DNA of 64,000 nucleotides from Acidobacteria bacterium AB60 (GTDB lineage: Bacteria; Acidobacteriota; Terriglobia; Terriglobales; Acidobacteriaceae): positions 496,001 through 560,000 of the forward strand of contig VANK01000001.1 of the NCBI GenBank assembly GCA_008682415.1, written 5' to 3'. The notes below the pieces were generated by a model. The model was given only the letters and a program-made list of their open reading frames with translations. It ran no database searches and was not told the DNA's origin. Positions 17,880 to 27,818 of the stretch are shown here, piece after piece. Positions within the stretch are counted from its first letter, which is position 1. Each line of letters starts with the position of its first letter. Both the position numbers and the translations under genes were made by a program.

Positions 17880-18779
17880 TCAGGCGTTGGATGCGGCCCG
17901 CCGGAGGTCGGCAAGCACCTGGTCCACCGTCCAGTCGCTACCGGAATAGTATTGAACGACCTTCCCGTCCGCTCCGATGAGCGTGGTAGAAAGTGTGTGC
18001 GTAATGGTGCCGTCGGCCTCATGGGTGAGGCCCACATCGAACCATTGCGCCATCTTCTCCAGCGTCTGCTTTTCCGGAATCGCAAAGGTCCATCGCCTGA
18101 AAGCCTCGGGCGCATCGGCGCCCATGTACTGCGCCGCATAGGCGCGCAGGCGTTCGGGCGTGTCATTCTCGGGATCGAAGCTCACGCACAGCAACTGCGT
18201 CTTCTGGGATAGAGCCGGATTGCCCTGAAGCTGACGATGGATGACTGCGAAGTTCCGGGTCACGCGAGGACAGAAGTTGGGGAGCGGGCAACGGGTATAG
18301 ATGAACGTGATGAGCAGCTCTTTGCCGCGAAACTGTTGCAGGGAGATGGTGTGCCCGTCCTGATCGCGCAGCTTGAAATCGGGAATCCGATCGCCGGGTG
18401 CGGGGACGTGGTAGGAAGCCGCGGGACGATAGTCCGGCCGACCCTGGCCGACCACCACAATGTGGTCCAACAGCGCGTCGCCATCGGGCGTTTGCGGAAC
18501 CAACAGGTCCGCGGTGATGACGTCGCCGGGATGGAGCTCGCTGAGAATGTTCGCGTCCTTGACCTTGTACGGCATGGTCATCGCGTCCATGTAGCCAGGA
18601 ATAGCCTGATGATTGACCGTGACCTCTGTTGTGGACGCATTCGTCGACACGATCTTTCCCCGCAACGGATAGGTTTTGACCGAGGAAGAAGCGGATTCGC
18701 CACCGGGACTGGAAGCGGAATGACATCCCGCTGCCAAAAGCGCGGCGATGAGGGAACAGCGGAGAAGGGCGCGAATCAC
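17880..18779 (-). CDS. CusF-like and SCO1/SenC fusion lipoprotein
   Basis: A 299-residue lipoprotein (signal ending LLAAGC). Residues about 35-110 look like the CusF/YdeI copper-binding domain: YPLRGKIVSTNASTTEVTVNHQAIPGYMDAMTMPYKV, with conserved His and paired Met residues. Residues about 125-295 are a thioredoxin-fold SCO1/SenC domain: the copper motif CPLPNFCP (C-x5-C) and the distal His in THTLSTTLIGADG. SCO proteins deliver copper to the CuA site of cytochrome oxidase. The fusion suggests copper is both bound and handed on by one protein. It is divergent from the AddB-like gene by 74 bases. Confidence 0.88.
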   Translation of the reverse strand: MIRALLRCSLIAALLAAGCHSASSPGGESASSSVKTYPLRGKIVSTNASTTEVTVNHQAIPGYMDAMTMPYKVKDANILSELHPGDVITADLLVPQTPDGDALLDHIVVVGQGRPDYRPAASYHVPAPGDRIPDFKLRDQDGHTISLQQFRGKELLITFIYTRCPLPNFCPRVTRNFAVIHRQLQGNPALSQKTQLLCVSFDPENDTPERLRAYAAQYMGADAPEAFRRWTFAIPEKQTLEKMAQWFDVGLTHEADGTITHTLSTTLIGADGKVVQYYSGSDWTVDQVLADLRRAASNA

Positions 18780-18853
18780 TTCTCAGTGTACAACCGGCGC
18801 GAGCGCTTCCGGACCCGCTGGCGGGACACCCCGAAAGGCGGTATAACGCTGGA

Positions 18854-21553
18854 ATGGGATCCACTCACGCCCTGGAGATTGACGCATGGCTGCGCGAGGG
18901 CGGAGTTGTTGTTACCGCCAGCGAACGAGCTGCGCGCGCCCTTGCCGGAACGTATCACCGGGAACGGCTACGGGAGGGCAAGACCGCGTGGACCTCTCCC
19001 GAGATTCTGAGTTGGCCCCAGTTTGTGCGTCGCGCGTGGGAGCATCGCTCACAGGATGGCCGCTTCCTCCTGAACCATCTTCAGGAGCGGGCTCTGTGGA
19101 CCGATATTGTGGCAGCGGGAGGGCATGCGGCTGCCACGCTCGCGCCCTCGCGCCAACGGCTCTCCGCAATGGCAATGGATGCGCATGCTTTGCTCTGTTC
19201 CTACGCACCCAGGTTCCTGGAGGCGCGTGCGCGGCGGGCCTGGACAGGCGACGCCGCTGCCTTCAGCGATTGGCTCGCGCGCTTCGATACCACATGTGCT
19301 CAAACCGGTTCCGTGAGTGAGAACGCGGTGCCGTTGGAGTTGGTGGCGATGCTCAACGCGGATGGGCGTCCGCGCGCTCCCCTGTTGCTGGCAGGCTTTG
19401 ATCGCGTGCTGCCGGTGCAACAGACCTTATTCGAAGCCTGGGGGACCTGGAAGCGCATCGATGAGGGAAGACAGCGAAGCGCGATGCGTCTCTACCAGGC
19501 CGGCGATCGCGAGGCAGAGTTAACCGCCTGCACGACCTGGTGCAAAAACCAGCTTGCGAGCGATCCAGAGGCACGCCTTCTGGTGATCACGCAGGATGTC
19601 GCAAGCCGGCGTGGAGAGATTGAACGCGCTTTTCTTGCGTCTCTTGGATCGAAGCCGCCCCTGGCATTCGAGTTTTCGCTGGGCGTTCCTCTTGCGCAGA
19701 CTGCGATGGCGCGGAGCGCGATCCTCCTGCTCCGATTTCTGGACGGCGCACTGGAAGAGCACGAACTGGATTGGCTGATCTCTACGGGGCACGGGGTGGC
19801 GTCAGCCTTTGAAGCGGACGCTCTACAGGCGCGCATGCGTGACCTGCGACGCCACAAAAGGCAGCGTACGCATTGGAAGATGCAAGCATTTCTGCAGCAG
19901 TTTGCCAAGCCCGCGGCCCCGGCCGCGTGGGAACAACGCATGCGGACAGCGCAGCAGAGGCTGCAGGCGGCATCGCACCGGGCGCGGAGTCCGCTTGAGT
20001 GGGCTGAGCTCGCACCGCAGGTACTTGCGGCCACGGGCTGGCCCGGAGAGAGCGGCCCGAGCAGCGCGAATTTTCAGGCATTGCGCCGCCTGCGACAGGT
20101 GATCGATGTGTGCGGATCTCTCGGCTTCGATGGCCGCCAGATCTCCTGGCGAGAGTTTGCCGGGGAGCTTGAGGGAGCCGCCGAGGAGACGCTGTTCGCG
20201 CCCGAGTCACAGGATCCTTCGATTTTGATTGCGGGTCCGGCTGAGTCGGCGGGGTTGACCGCGGATGCAATCTGGTTTTTGGGCGCGAGCGAAGAGGCCT
20301 GGCCGGCGCGGGGAAACATGCACCCGCTGCTGCCCGCGCCGGTGCAGCGCGACGCCGGCATGCCTCACTCTTCCCCGCGAGATGATTGGGATCTGGCCCG
20401 CGCGATCAGTGGCCGCCTGGCCGCATCGGCTGAGGAGATCTGCTTCAGCTACGCGCGACAGGTAGAAGGAACGGATGTCGGGGCTTCGCGAGTGATTCTG
20501 CAACTCGCCGGAGCGCCTGCCCTGGTGCCCGCGGAGCTGGCTGGTGAGCGCGTACCCGCGCCGCTCGCCACGATCTTCGACGATGACTACTCGATTCCTC
20601 TCCCGCGCACCGGCTTCCAGGAGAGCGGCGACGGACTGACGATTCGCGGGGGGGCGCGGTTCCTGACCATGCAGTCGCAATGCGCGTTCCGCGCTGTGGC
20701 AACCAGCAGGTTGGGTGCGGAAGACTGGGAGGGTGCCGAGGCGGGGCTTACTGCCGCGGTGCGCGGTCAGCTGCTGCACGCCGTAATGCACGCGATCTGG
20801 GGAGGGCCGCCGCTGGGGATTCGGACTCTGGAACAGCTGCGAGCGATCGCGGACCGGCGGGCTTTCGTGGAAGAGCGGGTGCGGGAGGTCATGCGCGATG
20901 AGGTGCCGGACTCGGCACGCGAACAGATGCCAGGCCGCTATCTCGAGCTGGAGGTCAAGCGACTCACGCGTTTGATCACGGAGTGGCTCGACTACGAAGC
21001 GACGCGGCTTCCCTTCACCGTGGTTGCTACAGAGGTGAAGAGTGTTGCCGCTGTGGGAGACGCTCGCCTGGAATTGCGTCTCGACAGAATCGACCAGCTC
21101 AATGACGGATCACTGCTGGTAGTGGATTACAAGAGCGGAGACATGAAGACACGCGTCTGGGAGACGCCGCGGCCAGAGGACGTGCAGTTGCCGCTGTATG
21201 CGGGATTCGGACTGGAGCCGGACGGAGTGCTGGGCGGCTTGGCTTTCGCAAAGATTCGCGCGGGGGACGCGTCTTTCGCGGGGCGCATCGGGAACGCACT
21301 TGCGACGCTGGGCGAGAAGCTCCCCAACGCTGCGGCACTTGGCAAGAGTCAGTTGACGGCGGAGCAGCTTCTCGACTGGCGGGAGGAGATTCTTCGCCTG
21401 ATGCGCGAATATCTCGAAGGTCGAGCGGATGTGAATCCCCGCGATCCGAAGACGACCTGCGATCGTTGCGGACTGCATGTGCTGTGCCGCATCCAGGAGA
21501 GACCGGTCACGATTATCGAGGAAGAAGAGGAGGCGGAAGAGGAGGATGAGTAG
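18854..21553 (+). CDS. AddB-like PD-(D/E)XK nuclease with Fe-S motif (probable DNA repair protein)
   Basis: An 899-residue protein matching the family found next to UvrD/RecB-type helicases. The N-terminal two thirds form a degenerate helicase fold with no clear Walker A. The C-terminal nuclease has the VVDYKSGD core with RLDRIDQLNDGS before it, and a cysteine set (one Cys in MQSQCAFRA and three in CDRCGLHVLC) of the kind that builds a [4Fe-4S] clamp in AddB. The tail is very acidic. Its stop overlaps the helicase start by eight bases (ATGAGTAG), so the two proteins are translationally coupled and likely form an AddAB-like complex that processes double-strand breaks. Confidence 0.86.
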   Translation: MGSTHALEIDAWLREGGVVVTASERAARALAGTYHRERLREGKTAWTSPEILSWPQFVRRAWEHRSQDGRFLLNHLQERALWTDIVAAGGHAAATLAPSRQRLSAMAMDAHALLCSYAPRFLEARARRAWTGDAAAFSDWLARFDTTCAQTGSVSENAVPLELVAMLNADGRPRAPLLLAGFDRVLPVQQTLFEAWGTWKRIDEGRQRSAMRLYQAGDREAELTACTTWCKNQLASDPEARLLVITQDVASRRGEIERAFLASLGSKPPLAFEFSLGVPLAQTAMARSAILLLRFLDGALEEHELDWLISTGHGVASAFEADALQARMRDLRRHKRQRTHWKMQAFLQQFAKPAAPAAWEQRMRTAQQRLQAASHRARSPLEWAELAPQVLAATGWPGESGPSSANFQALRRLRQVIDVCGSLGFDGRQISWREFAGELEGAAEETLFAPESQDPSILIAGPAESAGLTADAIWFLGASEEAWPARGNMHPLLPAPVQRDAGMPHSSPRDDWDLARAISGRLAASAEEICFSYARQVEGTDVGASRVILQLAGAPALVPAELAGERVPAPLATIFDDDYSIPLPRTGFQESGDGLTIRGGARFLTMQSQCAFRAVATSRLGAEDWEGAEAGLTAAVRGQLLHAVMHAIWGGPPLGIRTLEQLRAIADRRAFVEERVREVMRDEVPDSAREQMPGRYLELEVKRLTRLITEWLDYEATRLPFTVVATEVKSVAAVGDARLELRLDRIDQLNDGSLLVVDYKSGDMKTRVWETPRPEDVQLPLYAGFGLEPDGVLGGLAFAKIRAGDASFAGRIGNALATLGEKLPNAAALGKSQLTAEQLLDWREEILRLMREYLEGRADVNPRDPKTTCDRCGLHVLCRIQERPVTIIEEEEEAEEEDE

Positions 21554-24500
21554 CCGGCCTCGCTTCGCTCCTCCCGACCAGGAACAGCGGGAGCTGGCGA
21601 TTGACCCGCGTCATTCGGTCCTGGTGCAGGCTCCGGCCGGCTCCGGCAAGACCGATCTGCTGACCCGCCGGTTCCTGCGGCTGCTGGCAGGGGTCGACGA
21701 TGCCTCGCAGGTTGTGGCGATCACCTTCACCAAGGCTGCCGCGAGCGAGATGCGTCACCGCATCCTTTCCGAGATCGAGAAGGCCGCCGGGCCGGACACC
21801 AGCCGTTCCGACGATGACTCGTCGATCGAGGCCCTTGCCCGGCGGGCGCTGCAGCAATCACGCCTTCGAGGATGGGACCTTCTCGATCTTCCCAATCAGC
21901 TCCGCATCTCGACCATCGACGCATTCTGCCGGGAGCTGGCCATTCAGCAGCCGCTGCTCTCCGGGCTTGGACGCGGACTCGACATTGCGGAACAACCGCG
22001 GAGCCTTTACCGCCGCGCCGCTCGACGCACGCTTGAAGAGCTGGGTTCGCCAGACGATTCGGACGCCTCCTTTCAACTGAAGCAGGCCATTGAAACGCTG
22101 CTCCTGTGGCGCGACAACAACTGGACCGATCTTGAAGAGCAGCTGGTCGACATGCTTGGCCAGCGCGATCGATGGATGCAGGACTTTGTGCTGGAAAGCG
22201 AGCAGGAGTGGGGCCTTCTGCGTGCAAATCTGGAGGGACCGTTCGTGCGAGCGGTCACGGATGCCCTGGAACGGCTTGAGTCCATGTTTGCCACGCAACC
22301 AGGCGCGCTTGAAGAGGCAACTTCGCTGGCCTGTTTTGCCTGCGCACAGAGCGGCGGTGTGCTGCACCGGGATCTGGCGGAGGCGGCCGAATTTCCGTGC
22401 GGCCCTTTCCCAAGCTCCCACCACTTGGAAGAGGCGCGCCTCGCGTGGACGTGCGTGGCGAACCTGCTGCTGACCAAAGACGGCCGGCTGCGACGATCCG
22501 TGAACAAGACAGACGGGTTCCCACCAGGTTCCGATTTCGAGAAGCAGCGTTTGAGCCGCCTCGCCAACGCTCTTGCGACTGTGGACGGAGTCGAGGCAGC
22601 CCTGGCCGGAGTCGGCCGGCTGCCCTCCGCGGGCTACGCCGAAGAGGAGTGGCAGATCGTGCGCGCGAGTTTTCTGCTTTTGCGTCGCGCGGCGGCAGAG
22701 CTCAAAGTCATCTTCGCCGAATCGGGTAAGGTGGACTACATCGAGGTAGCGCAGTCGGCGCAGCGCATCCTTGCGCCCCCCGGAGAGTGGCCCAGTGACA
22801 CCGCTCTGTCCGTCGCCGATGGAATTCATCATCTGCTGGTCGACGAATTCCAGGACACGAGCCGCAGACAGCACAAGTTGATCGCCAGCCTGGTTGCCGC
22901 GTGGCCCGATCCCGCGGGGCGGACTGTCTTTGTCGTGGGGGACCCGATGCAATCCATCTACTTCTTTCGCGACGCCGACGCCGAGCTGTTCCCGCGAGTC
23001 AAGAACCGAGGGCTCGATCTGCCGACGGGCGACGCTCATTTCTTCCGGTTTGCGCCGCTCCTGTCGAACTTCCGCACCGCGCCGCAGCTCGTCGAGAAGT
23101 TGAATACATTCTTTGAAGACGTATTTCGCCTGAACGACGGCAGCGGAGTCCGGTTCTCCTCCTCAAGTCCCATGCGTGGGGCTTCGACCGGGTCCACGCA
23201 CTTCACGCTTCACCTGGATTTCATTCCCAAACCAGTGAGCAGCCGCGGGGCCAACGCCAGACAAGAGAGAGAGGCGATCGCCAAAGCGCGTGAAGACGCG
23301 CAGATCTGGCAAACACGGCAGATTGTTTCTCTCATCCGCAGGCACCGCAAACGCATGCAGACCGCTCAGGCCCGCGGCGAGAAGTATCGCATCGCAGTGC
23401 TCGGCCGAACGCGAGCCTCCCTGGCCGCAATTGCGCAGGCGCTTCGCCATGCCGGGATTCCGTTTCGCGCCGTAGATCTGGAGCCGCTCGCCGAACGCCA
23501 GGAGGTGCTCGATGTGCTCGCGCTCGCTCGCGCGCTCTTGAACGGAGAGGATCGCGTGGCGTGGCTGGGCGTTCTTCGCGCGCCCTGGTGCGGGCTGTCG
23601 TTGAAGGACATCTGCCTGCTCACCGGCGCAGACGATCCCGCGCTGGTCCGTGCGCCCATCCCTGCTCTCCTGGAGGAACGCAAGCATCTCCTCAGCTTCC
23701 AGGGCCAGCGCGCGGTGGCCCGGGTGCTCGACGGAGTGGCTGCCAGCCGGAGACTGCGTTCGAGCCTGCCTACAGCCACAATCGGCACCTGGCTGAAGTC
23801 TGTGTGGCAGCAGCTGGGCGGAGCTCAATGCGTGACCCCGGCCGCACTCGTCAACGTCAACCTTCTGTGGAAGTGCCTGGACGCGCTTCCCGGTGGAGAA
23901 CCCGACCTGCTAGGCGCCTCCCTGGATACCGCGCTCGCTTCTCTCACGGCGCAGCCGGATCCGGATGCGGCAAGCGAGCACGGCGTGCAACTGATGACCA
24001 TTCACAAGGCCAAGGGTCTCGAGTTCGAGGTGGTCGTCGTTCCGGAGATGCAATCGCCCACCGCCCGAGGCGCACGCAGAATGCTTACCTGGCTGGAGCG
24101 CGGCCTGGAACAGCCGGAACATTCCGATGAGGTCACCGAGTTCCTGATCGCCCCGATGCAGCCCCGGGGAGGCGATCGAGGCCGGGCCAAGCGCTGGGTC
24201 GACGCCGTCTACCGCCAGCGTGAAACCCAGGAGATTCGCCGGATTCTGTACGTAGCCGCCACGCGCGCGCGCGAGGAGCTCCACTTCTTCGCTCGGCCTG
24301 AATTCAGGAGCTCTCGATCGGGAGAGCTTGCCCTCGCCCGCCCTCGGGAGAGCCTCCTCTCCACAGCGTGGCCGGCGCTCGCGGAAGAGATCGAGTCTCG
24401 TTTCGCAACCTGGAAGGATGAGCGTCAGCAGGCAGAGCGGGTCTCGCTGGCTGCCGCCGAAGAGAGCCGCGGCAGCAATCTCATTCAGATGGCGCTACCC

Positions 24501-25211
24501 CTCGGCTCGGTGAGCGCCACCCCGTCGCTGCTTCGGAGGCTTCCGTTCGACTACGCGGCTCCTGAAGTGCAGGAAGGTCCCTCAAGGACACCCCGCATGG
24601 ACCCGGGTTCGGAGAACGAGGACCTGTATGAGCGCCATGAAGGCGGTTCCGCATCGCGCGCGCTGGGCTTTGCGGTTCACGCGTATTTCGAGGAACTGGC
24701 ACGCTTGCATGCCACAATGACCCTGGACGCCGCGCGTGCCTCTCTTGCCCAGATCAGGCCCCGCATCGCCGCACAGATCCGAGCCGCCGGGCATCCGCAT
24801 GGCGAAGCGGAGCGCATCGCCGACGAAAGCCTGCAAACAGCTCTGCGCGCCACCCACGATCCCCTCGCCGCATGGTTCCTTGCGCCTCGACCCGGCGCCG
24901 GCGCTGAGACCCGATGGACCGGCATGATTGGCGGATCTCTGCGAACACTTCGCGTGGATCGCGTCTTCCAGGCCGGGAACGCCCCTCTCGCGCCAGAGGA
25001 CGGCACGTGGTGGATTGTTGACTACAAGACCGCCATCAGCAAAGGTCAAGACCCGGAGCAGACGGTCCGCGCGGCGCGCCCTCTTTTTGCGCCCCAACTC
25101 GAAATTTACGCGCAGGTCCTGCGCAATCTCCACGGAGCGGGAACGCGCGTCCATGCAGGCCTTTATTATCCGCGCATGCTTCTCTTCGACTGGTGGGAGA
25201 TCCGCGCCTGA
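21546..25211 (+). CDS. AddA-like UvrD-family helicase with C-terminal nuclease
   Basis: A 1221-residue helicase-nuclease. Motifs in order are Walker A QAPAGSGKTDLL, TFTKAAASEM, the DEFQDT Walker B motif, GDPMQSIYFFRDAD, the motif V region TIHKAKGLEFEVVVVPEM and motif VI LYVAATRARE. The C-terminal 200 residues hold a PD-(D/E)XK nuclease (LRVDRVF, WWIVDYKTA, QLEIYAQVL). The start at 21546 is taken because it begins the conserved helicase region and overlaps the AddB-like stop; the in-frame ATG at 21477 gives an Arg/Lys-rich extension. With its partner it should unwind and resect DNA ends for recombination. Confidence 0.9.
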   Translation: MSSRPRFAPPDQEQRELAIDPRHSVLVQAPAGSGKTDLLTRRFLRLLAGVDDASQVVAITFTKAAASEMRHRILSEIEKAAGPDTSRSDDDSSIEALARRALQQSRLRGWDLLDLPNQLRISTIDAFCRELAIQQPLLSGLGRGLDIAEQPRSLYRRAARRTLEELGSPDDSDASFQLKQAIETLLLWRDNNWTDLEEQLVDMLGQRDRWMQDFVLESEQEWGLLRANLEGPFVRAVTDALERLESMFATQPGALEEATSLACFACAQSGGVLHRDLAEAAEFPCGPFPSSHHLEEARLAWTCVANLLLTKDGRLRRSVNKTDGFPPGSDFEKQRLSRLANALATVDGVEAALAGVGRLPSAGYAEEEWQIVRASFLLLRRAAAELKVIFAESGKVDYIEVAQSAQRILAPPGEWPSDTALSVADGIHHLLVDEFQDTSRRQHKLIASLVAAWPDPAGRTVFVVGDPMQSIYFFRDADAELFPRVKNRGLDLPTGDAHFFRFAPLLSNFRTAPQLVEKLNTFFEDVFRLNDGSGVRFSSSSPMRGASTGSTHFTLHLDFIPKPVSSRGANARQEREAIAKAREDAQIWQTRQIVSLIRRHRKRMQTAQARGEKYRIAVLGRTRASLAAIAQALRHAGIPFRAVDLEPLAERQEVLDVLALARALLNGEDRVAWLGVLRAPWCGLSLKDICLLTGADDPALVRAPIPALLEERKHLLSFQGQRAVARVLDGVAASRRLRSSLPTATIGTWLKSVWQQLGGAQCVTPAALVNVNLLWKCLDALPGGEPDLLGASLDTALASLTAQPDPDAASEHGVQLMTIHKAKGLEFEVVVVPEMQSPTARGARRMLTWLERGLEQPEHSDEVTEFLIAPMQPRGGDRGRAKRWVDAVYRQRETQEIRRILYVAATRAREELHFFARPEFRSSRSGELALARPRESLLSTAWPALAEEIESRFATWKDERQQAERVSLAAAEESRGSNLIQMALPLGSVSATPSLLRRLPFDYAAPEVQEGPSRTPRMDPGSENEDLYERHEGGSASRALGFAVHAYFEELARLHATMTLDAARASLAQIRPRIAAQIRAAGHPHGEAERIADESLQTALRATHDPLAAWFLAPRPGAGAETRWTGMIGGSLRTLRVDRVFQAGNAPLAPEDGTWWIVDYKTAISKGQDPEQTVRAARPLFAPQLEIYAQVLRNLHGAGTRVHAGLYYPRMLLFDWWEIRA

Positions 25212-25223
25212 AATTGTGCGTTC

Positions 25224-27029
25224 CTACGATTCGGTGACGCCGATCCCGATCGAACGCATCAGCGTAAGCGCGTTGCTGGTCTGCACAACACCGGGCTTCA
25301 GTTTGTAATCGAACTTCAAATGCCCGTCCTCGACGCGGTCTTCGAAGTGCTGGTTGACCGCGGTCCCGCTCATCTCGTCGGGAATACGCGCGAGGGCCAG
25401 ATCGTGCGTGCTCACGATGCCAATGGCGCCTCTTGAAACCAGTTGCTGCAGCACAAATCGAGTGCCTATGAAGCGATCGTGCGAATTGGTTCCGGATAGA
25501 AGCTCATCCAGCAGGAACAAGACCGGAACCGATCCCTCAGCCAGATCGGTAATGACCTTCACGCGGCGAATCTCCGCGTAAAAACGGGAGACGCCGCCGC
25601 TCAGGGAGTCCAGGATGCAGATCGACGCCGCCACCCGGAGAGGCGACAGCCGCATCTGGGAAGCGCGAACCACACTGCCGCACTGCGCCAGCACCGCGTT
25701 CACACCTACGCTACGAATGAAGGTGCTCTTCCCGGCCATGTTGGGACCGCTCAGAATCATCAACTGAGAACCTGGCCGGAGTGTCACGTTGTTGCTCACC
25801 GCGCTTGCCGGCAGAAGCGGATGCGCCATCTCGACCGCCTCCAGGAGCGGCGCCTCCGAGGCGAACTCCGGGAAGACGTATTCGGGATGCTCATAGCAGA
25901 GCGTCGCCAGCGATCCCAGAGCCTCCATCTCACCCACCGCGTCAAACCAGGTCCGCAACAACGGGCCAAACTGCCGCTGCCATCGTTCGGCAATAAACAC
26001 CAGTTGGGCGCTCCAGAACGTGGCTAGATCGAAGGGGCGGGCGAAGAGGCTATGACGGCTCTGAATCGCCTCGGCCAGCCGGGCCAGCCGCTTGATCGCC
26101 GCGGAAGGCTGCTCCCCTTCGCGCTTGATCTTTGCCTGGAGTTCCATGAGGCATGGCGACGAGAAGGTCTCCCGCTCGATGATTCCAAGCAACGCTGCCG
26201 TCAACCGAAGATCGGCGGCGGCCTTTTCGAGAGACCCTGCCGCGCGTTCGAGGCGCGCATGCAATCGATGGGCGTAGGCAAAGTTCAGCACGCTAAGCGC
26301 CAATAACGGCAGGGGAGATCCGCTGATGACCCAGGCAACGATTCCCGCAAGCCACGCAATCCCGAGCACGGTCGTCACGATCTTTGTCGTCCGGCTGGAG
26401 AGAATGGGCGCGCTCTCTCCCCAGAGGATCAACATGCCAGGATCAACGCCCTTGCGTACGATCTCGCCTGCGGACGCGAGGTTCTCGCGAAAGTTGAGTC
26501 TCGTCGCCAGATCCCGAATGGCGCCCTGCCGCGCCGCAATCCCCTCCACCGGAACCGCTTCAAGAAGCCATCGGGCAAGCGTCTCCTCGCCGGGTTGCGT
26601 CAGCGCGGTCGAGAGATATTGGAACAGCGAAGCATCTCCGAAGATATCCAGATCGCGTGCGTAGACATGCGCGGGATCCAGGTAACGCTCCCCGGTCGCT
26701 CCGCGGCCCTGCCATGTTCCATTGAGCCGGGCCATCCCTCGCTCGTAATAACGAAGTGTCCTGGAGCGAACCTGCATTCGCTGGATCAGTCGCTCGTGGC
26801 CGACGAACAGGGCCATGAAGACGATCGCAAGCGCAGCCAGAAACACAACCGCATAGAAATAGCGTAGGGTGAGGCCAGCAGCGACGAGCGCGCCCATCGC
26901 GATGAACAGCTTGCTCACCCCGAAGACTCGGTCGCGATGGCGATCGCGGCCTTGGAGAGATTCGAGATCTCCAAGCCGGCGGCCGTACTCGGATGCGGCC
27001 GAGGTGTTGTCTTCTGGAGGCAGACTCAT
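25224..27029 (-). CDS. Membrane-anchored MutS-related ATPase
   Basis: A 601-residue protein that keeps the MutS core and ATPase but lacks the mismatch-reading N-terminal domain. Two hydrophobic helices (LFIAMGALVAAGLTLRYF and AVVFLAALAIVFMALFV, about 41-75) anchor it, and two more lie near 215-250. The ATPase has GPNMAGKSTFIRSVG, a SGGVSRFYAEIRR region, Walker B FLLDELLSGTNSHDR, and STHDLALA. Related stand-alone MutS-like membrane proteins occur in Bacteroidota and Acidobacteriota; their role is unsettled. It follows phoU on the same strand with a palindrome-rich 75-base gap. Confidence 0.85.
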   Translation of the reverse strand: MSLPPEDNTSAASEYGRRLGDLESLQGRDRHRDRVFGVSKLFIAMGALVAAGLTLRYFYAVVFLAALAIVFMALFVGHERLIQRMQVRSRTLRYYERGMARLNGTWQGRGATGERYLDPAHVYARDLDIFGDASLFQYLSTALTQPGEETLARWLLEAVPVEGIAARQGAIRDLATRLNFRENLASAGEIVRKGVDPGMLILWGESAPILSSRTTKIVTTVLGIAWLAGIVAWVISGSPLPLLALSVLNFAYAHRLHARLERAAGSLEKAAADLRLTAALLGIIERETFSSPCLMELQAKIKREGEQPSAAIKRLARLAEAIQSRHSLFARPFDLATFWSAQLVFIAERWQRQFGPLLRTWFDAVGEMEALGSLATLCYEHPEYVFPEFASEAPLLEAVEMAHPLLPASAVSNNVTLRPGSQLMILSGPNMAGKSTFIRSVGVNAVLAQCGSVVRASQMRLSPLRVAASICILDSLSGGVSRFYAEIRRVKVITDLAEGSVPVLFLLDELLSGTNSHDRFIGTRFVLQQLVSRGAIGIVSTHDLALARIPDEMSGTAVNQHFEDRVEDGHLKFDYKLKPGVVQTSNALTLMRSIGIGVTES

Positions 27030-27034
27030 GGGTT

Positions 27035-27070
27035 GGGCCCCTGCACTCTGATCAGAGTACCGCGGGGCCC
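27035..27070. repeat. Nested inverted repeat between phoU and the MutS-like gene
   Basis: The outer arms are GGGCCCC (27035-27041) and GGGGCCC (27064-27070). Inside is the perfect 14-base palindrome ACTCTGATCAGAGT (27045-27058). It lies 6-41 bases before the MutS-like start codon, so it could be an operator, a leader hairpin or the end of the pst transcript. No T-run follows. Confidence 0.55.
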
Positions 27071-27104
27071 CGGATGGCGTATTTGGCCTTCGAAGCCGAG
27101 AGGG

Positions 27105-27818
27105 TCAGTCCGCGGAAGCCTGCGGCTCAGCATTCGCCGTCGCGTTCTGCTTCACCGGAAGCCCCTTGTTATGGCGGACGTCGGTCCCCTGCACCCAGAA
27201 GATCACGTCTTCAGCGATGTTCGTGGCGTGGTCGGCCACGCGTTCCAGGCTGCGGCTGATCATCAAAGCGCTCAATGCCTGGGGAGCCAGATGGCTCTGC
27301 TCCTCCATCACCTTGGTGAGAGCTTTGTAGGCCGCACGGTTCATTGCGTCCACGGCATCGTCCATGGTGAGCACAATGCGCGCCTGCTCGGCGTTGGCCT
27401 CGATGAATGCCTGGAGGCTCTTGCGAACCATGTCGCCGGCCAGAGCCGCCATCCGCGGAATATCCACCGGCAGTTCCACGAGCGGCATTTGGTCCATCTG
27501 GCGGACGCGATCGCTGATGCTTTTGGCCGCATCACCCACGCGCTCCAAATCTGCGTTGATGCGAATCACGCTCAGGATGAAACGCAGGTCGCCGGCCATG
27601 GGCTGTTCCATTGCCAGCAGGTCGAGAGCCGCCTGGTCGATGTCGCGCTCCATGCGGTTGATCGCCACCTCGCTGCGCGTCACGAGGTCGCAGATGGAGA
27701 TGTCGCGCACGCGATACGCTTCAATGGCGCGCTGGATCGCCTGCTCGGCGAGCCCAGCCATCACCAGAAGATTCTCCTTCAGGTCTTCGAGGCTTTGGTG
27801 AAAGCGAATTCGTGTCAT
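27105..27818 (-). CDS. phoU: Phosphate signalling regulator PhoU
   Basis: A 237-residue PhoU with the two three-helix repeats of the family. The first has [23 protein letters not shown] and the E...D.LE-type metal motif region ([17 protein letters not shown]). The second has [23 protein letters not shown] and [20 protein letters not shown]. PhoU links the Pst transporter to the PhoR kinase and limits phosphate uptake. The C-terminus carries a Pro/Ala-poor polar tail. The start overlaps the pstB stop by four bases (ATGA). Confidence 0.95.
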   Translation of the reverse strand: MTRIRFHQSLEDLKENLLVMAGLAEQAIQRAIEAYRVRDISICDLVTRSEVAINRMERDIDQAALDLLAMEQPMAGDLRFILSVIRINADLERVGDAAKSISDRVRQMDQMPLVELPVDIPRMAALAGDMVRKSLQAFIEANAEQARIVLTMDDAVDAMNRAAYKALTKVMEEQSHLAPQALSALMISRSLERVADHATNIAEDVIFWVQGTDVRHNKGLPVKQNATANAEPQASAD

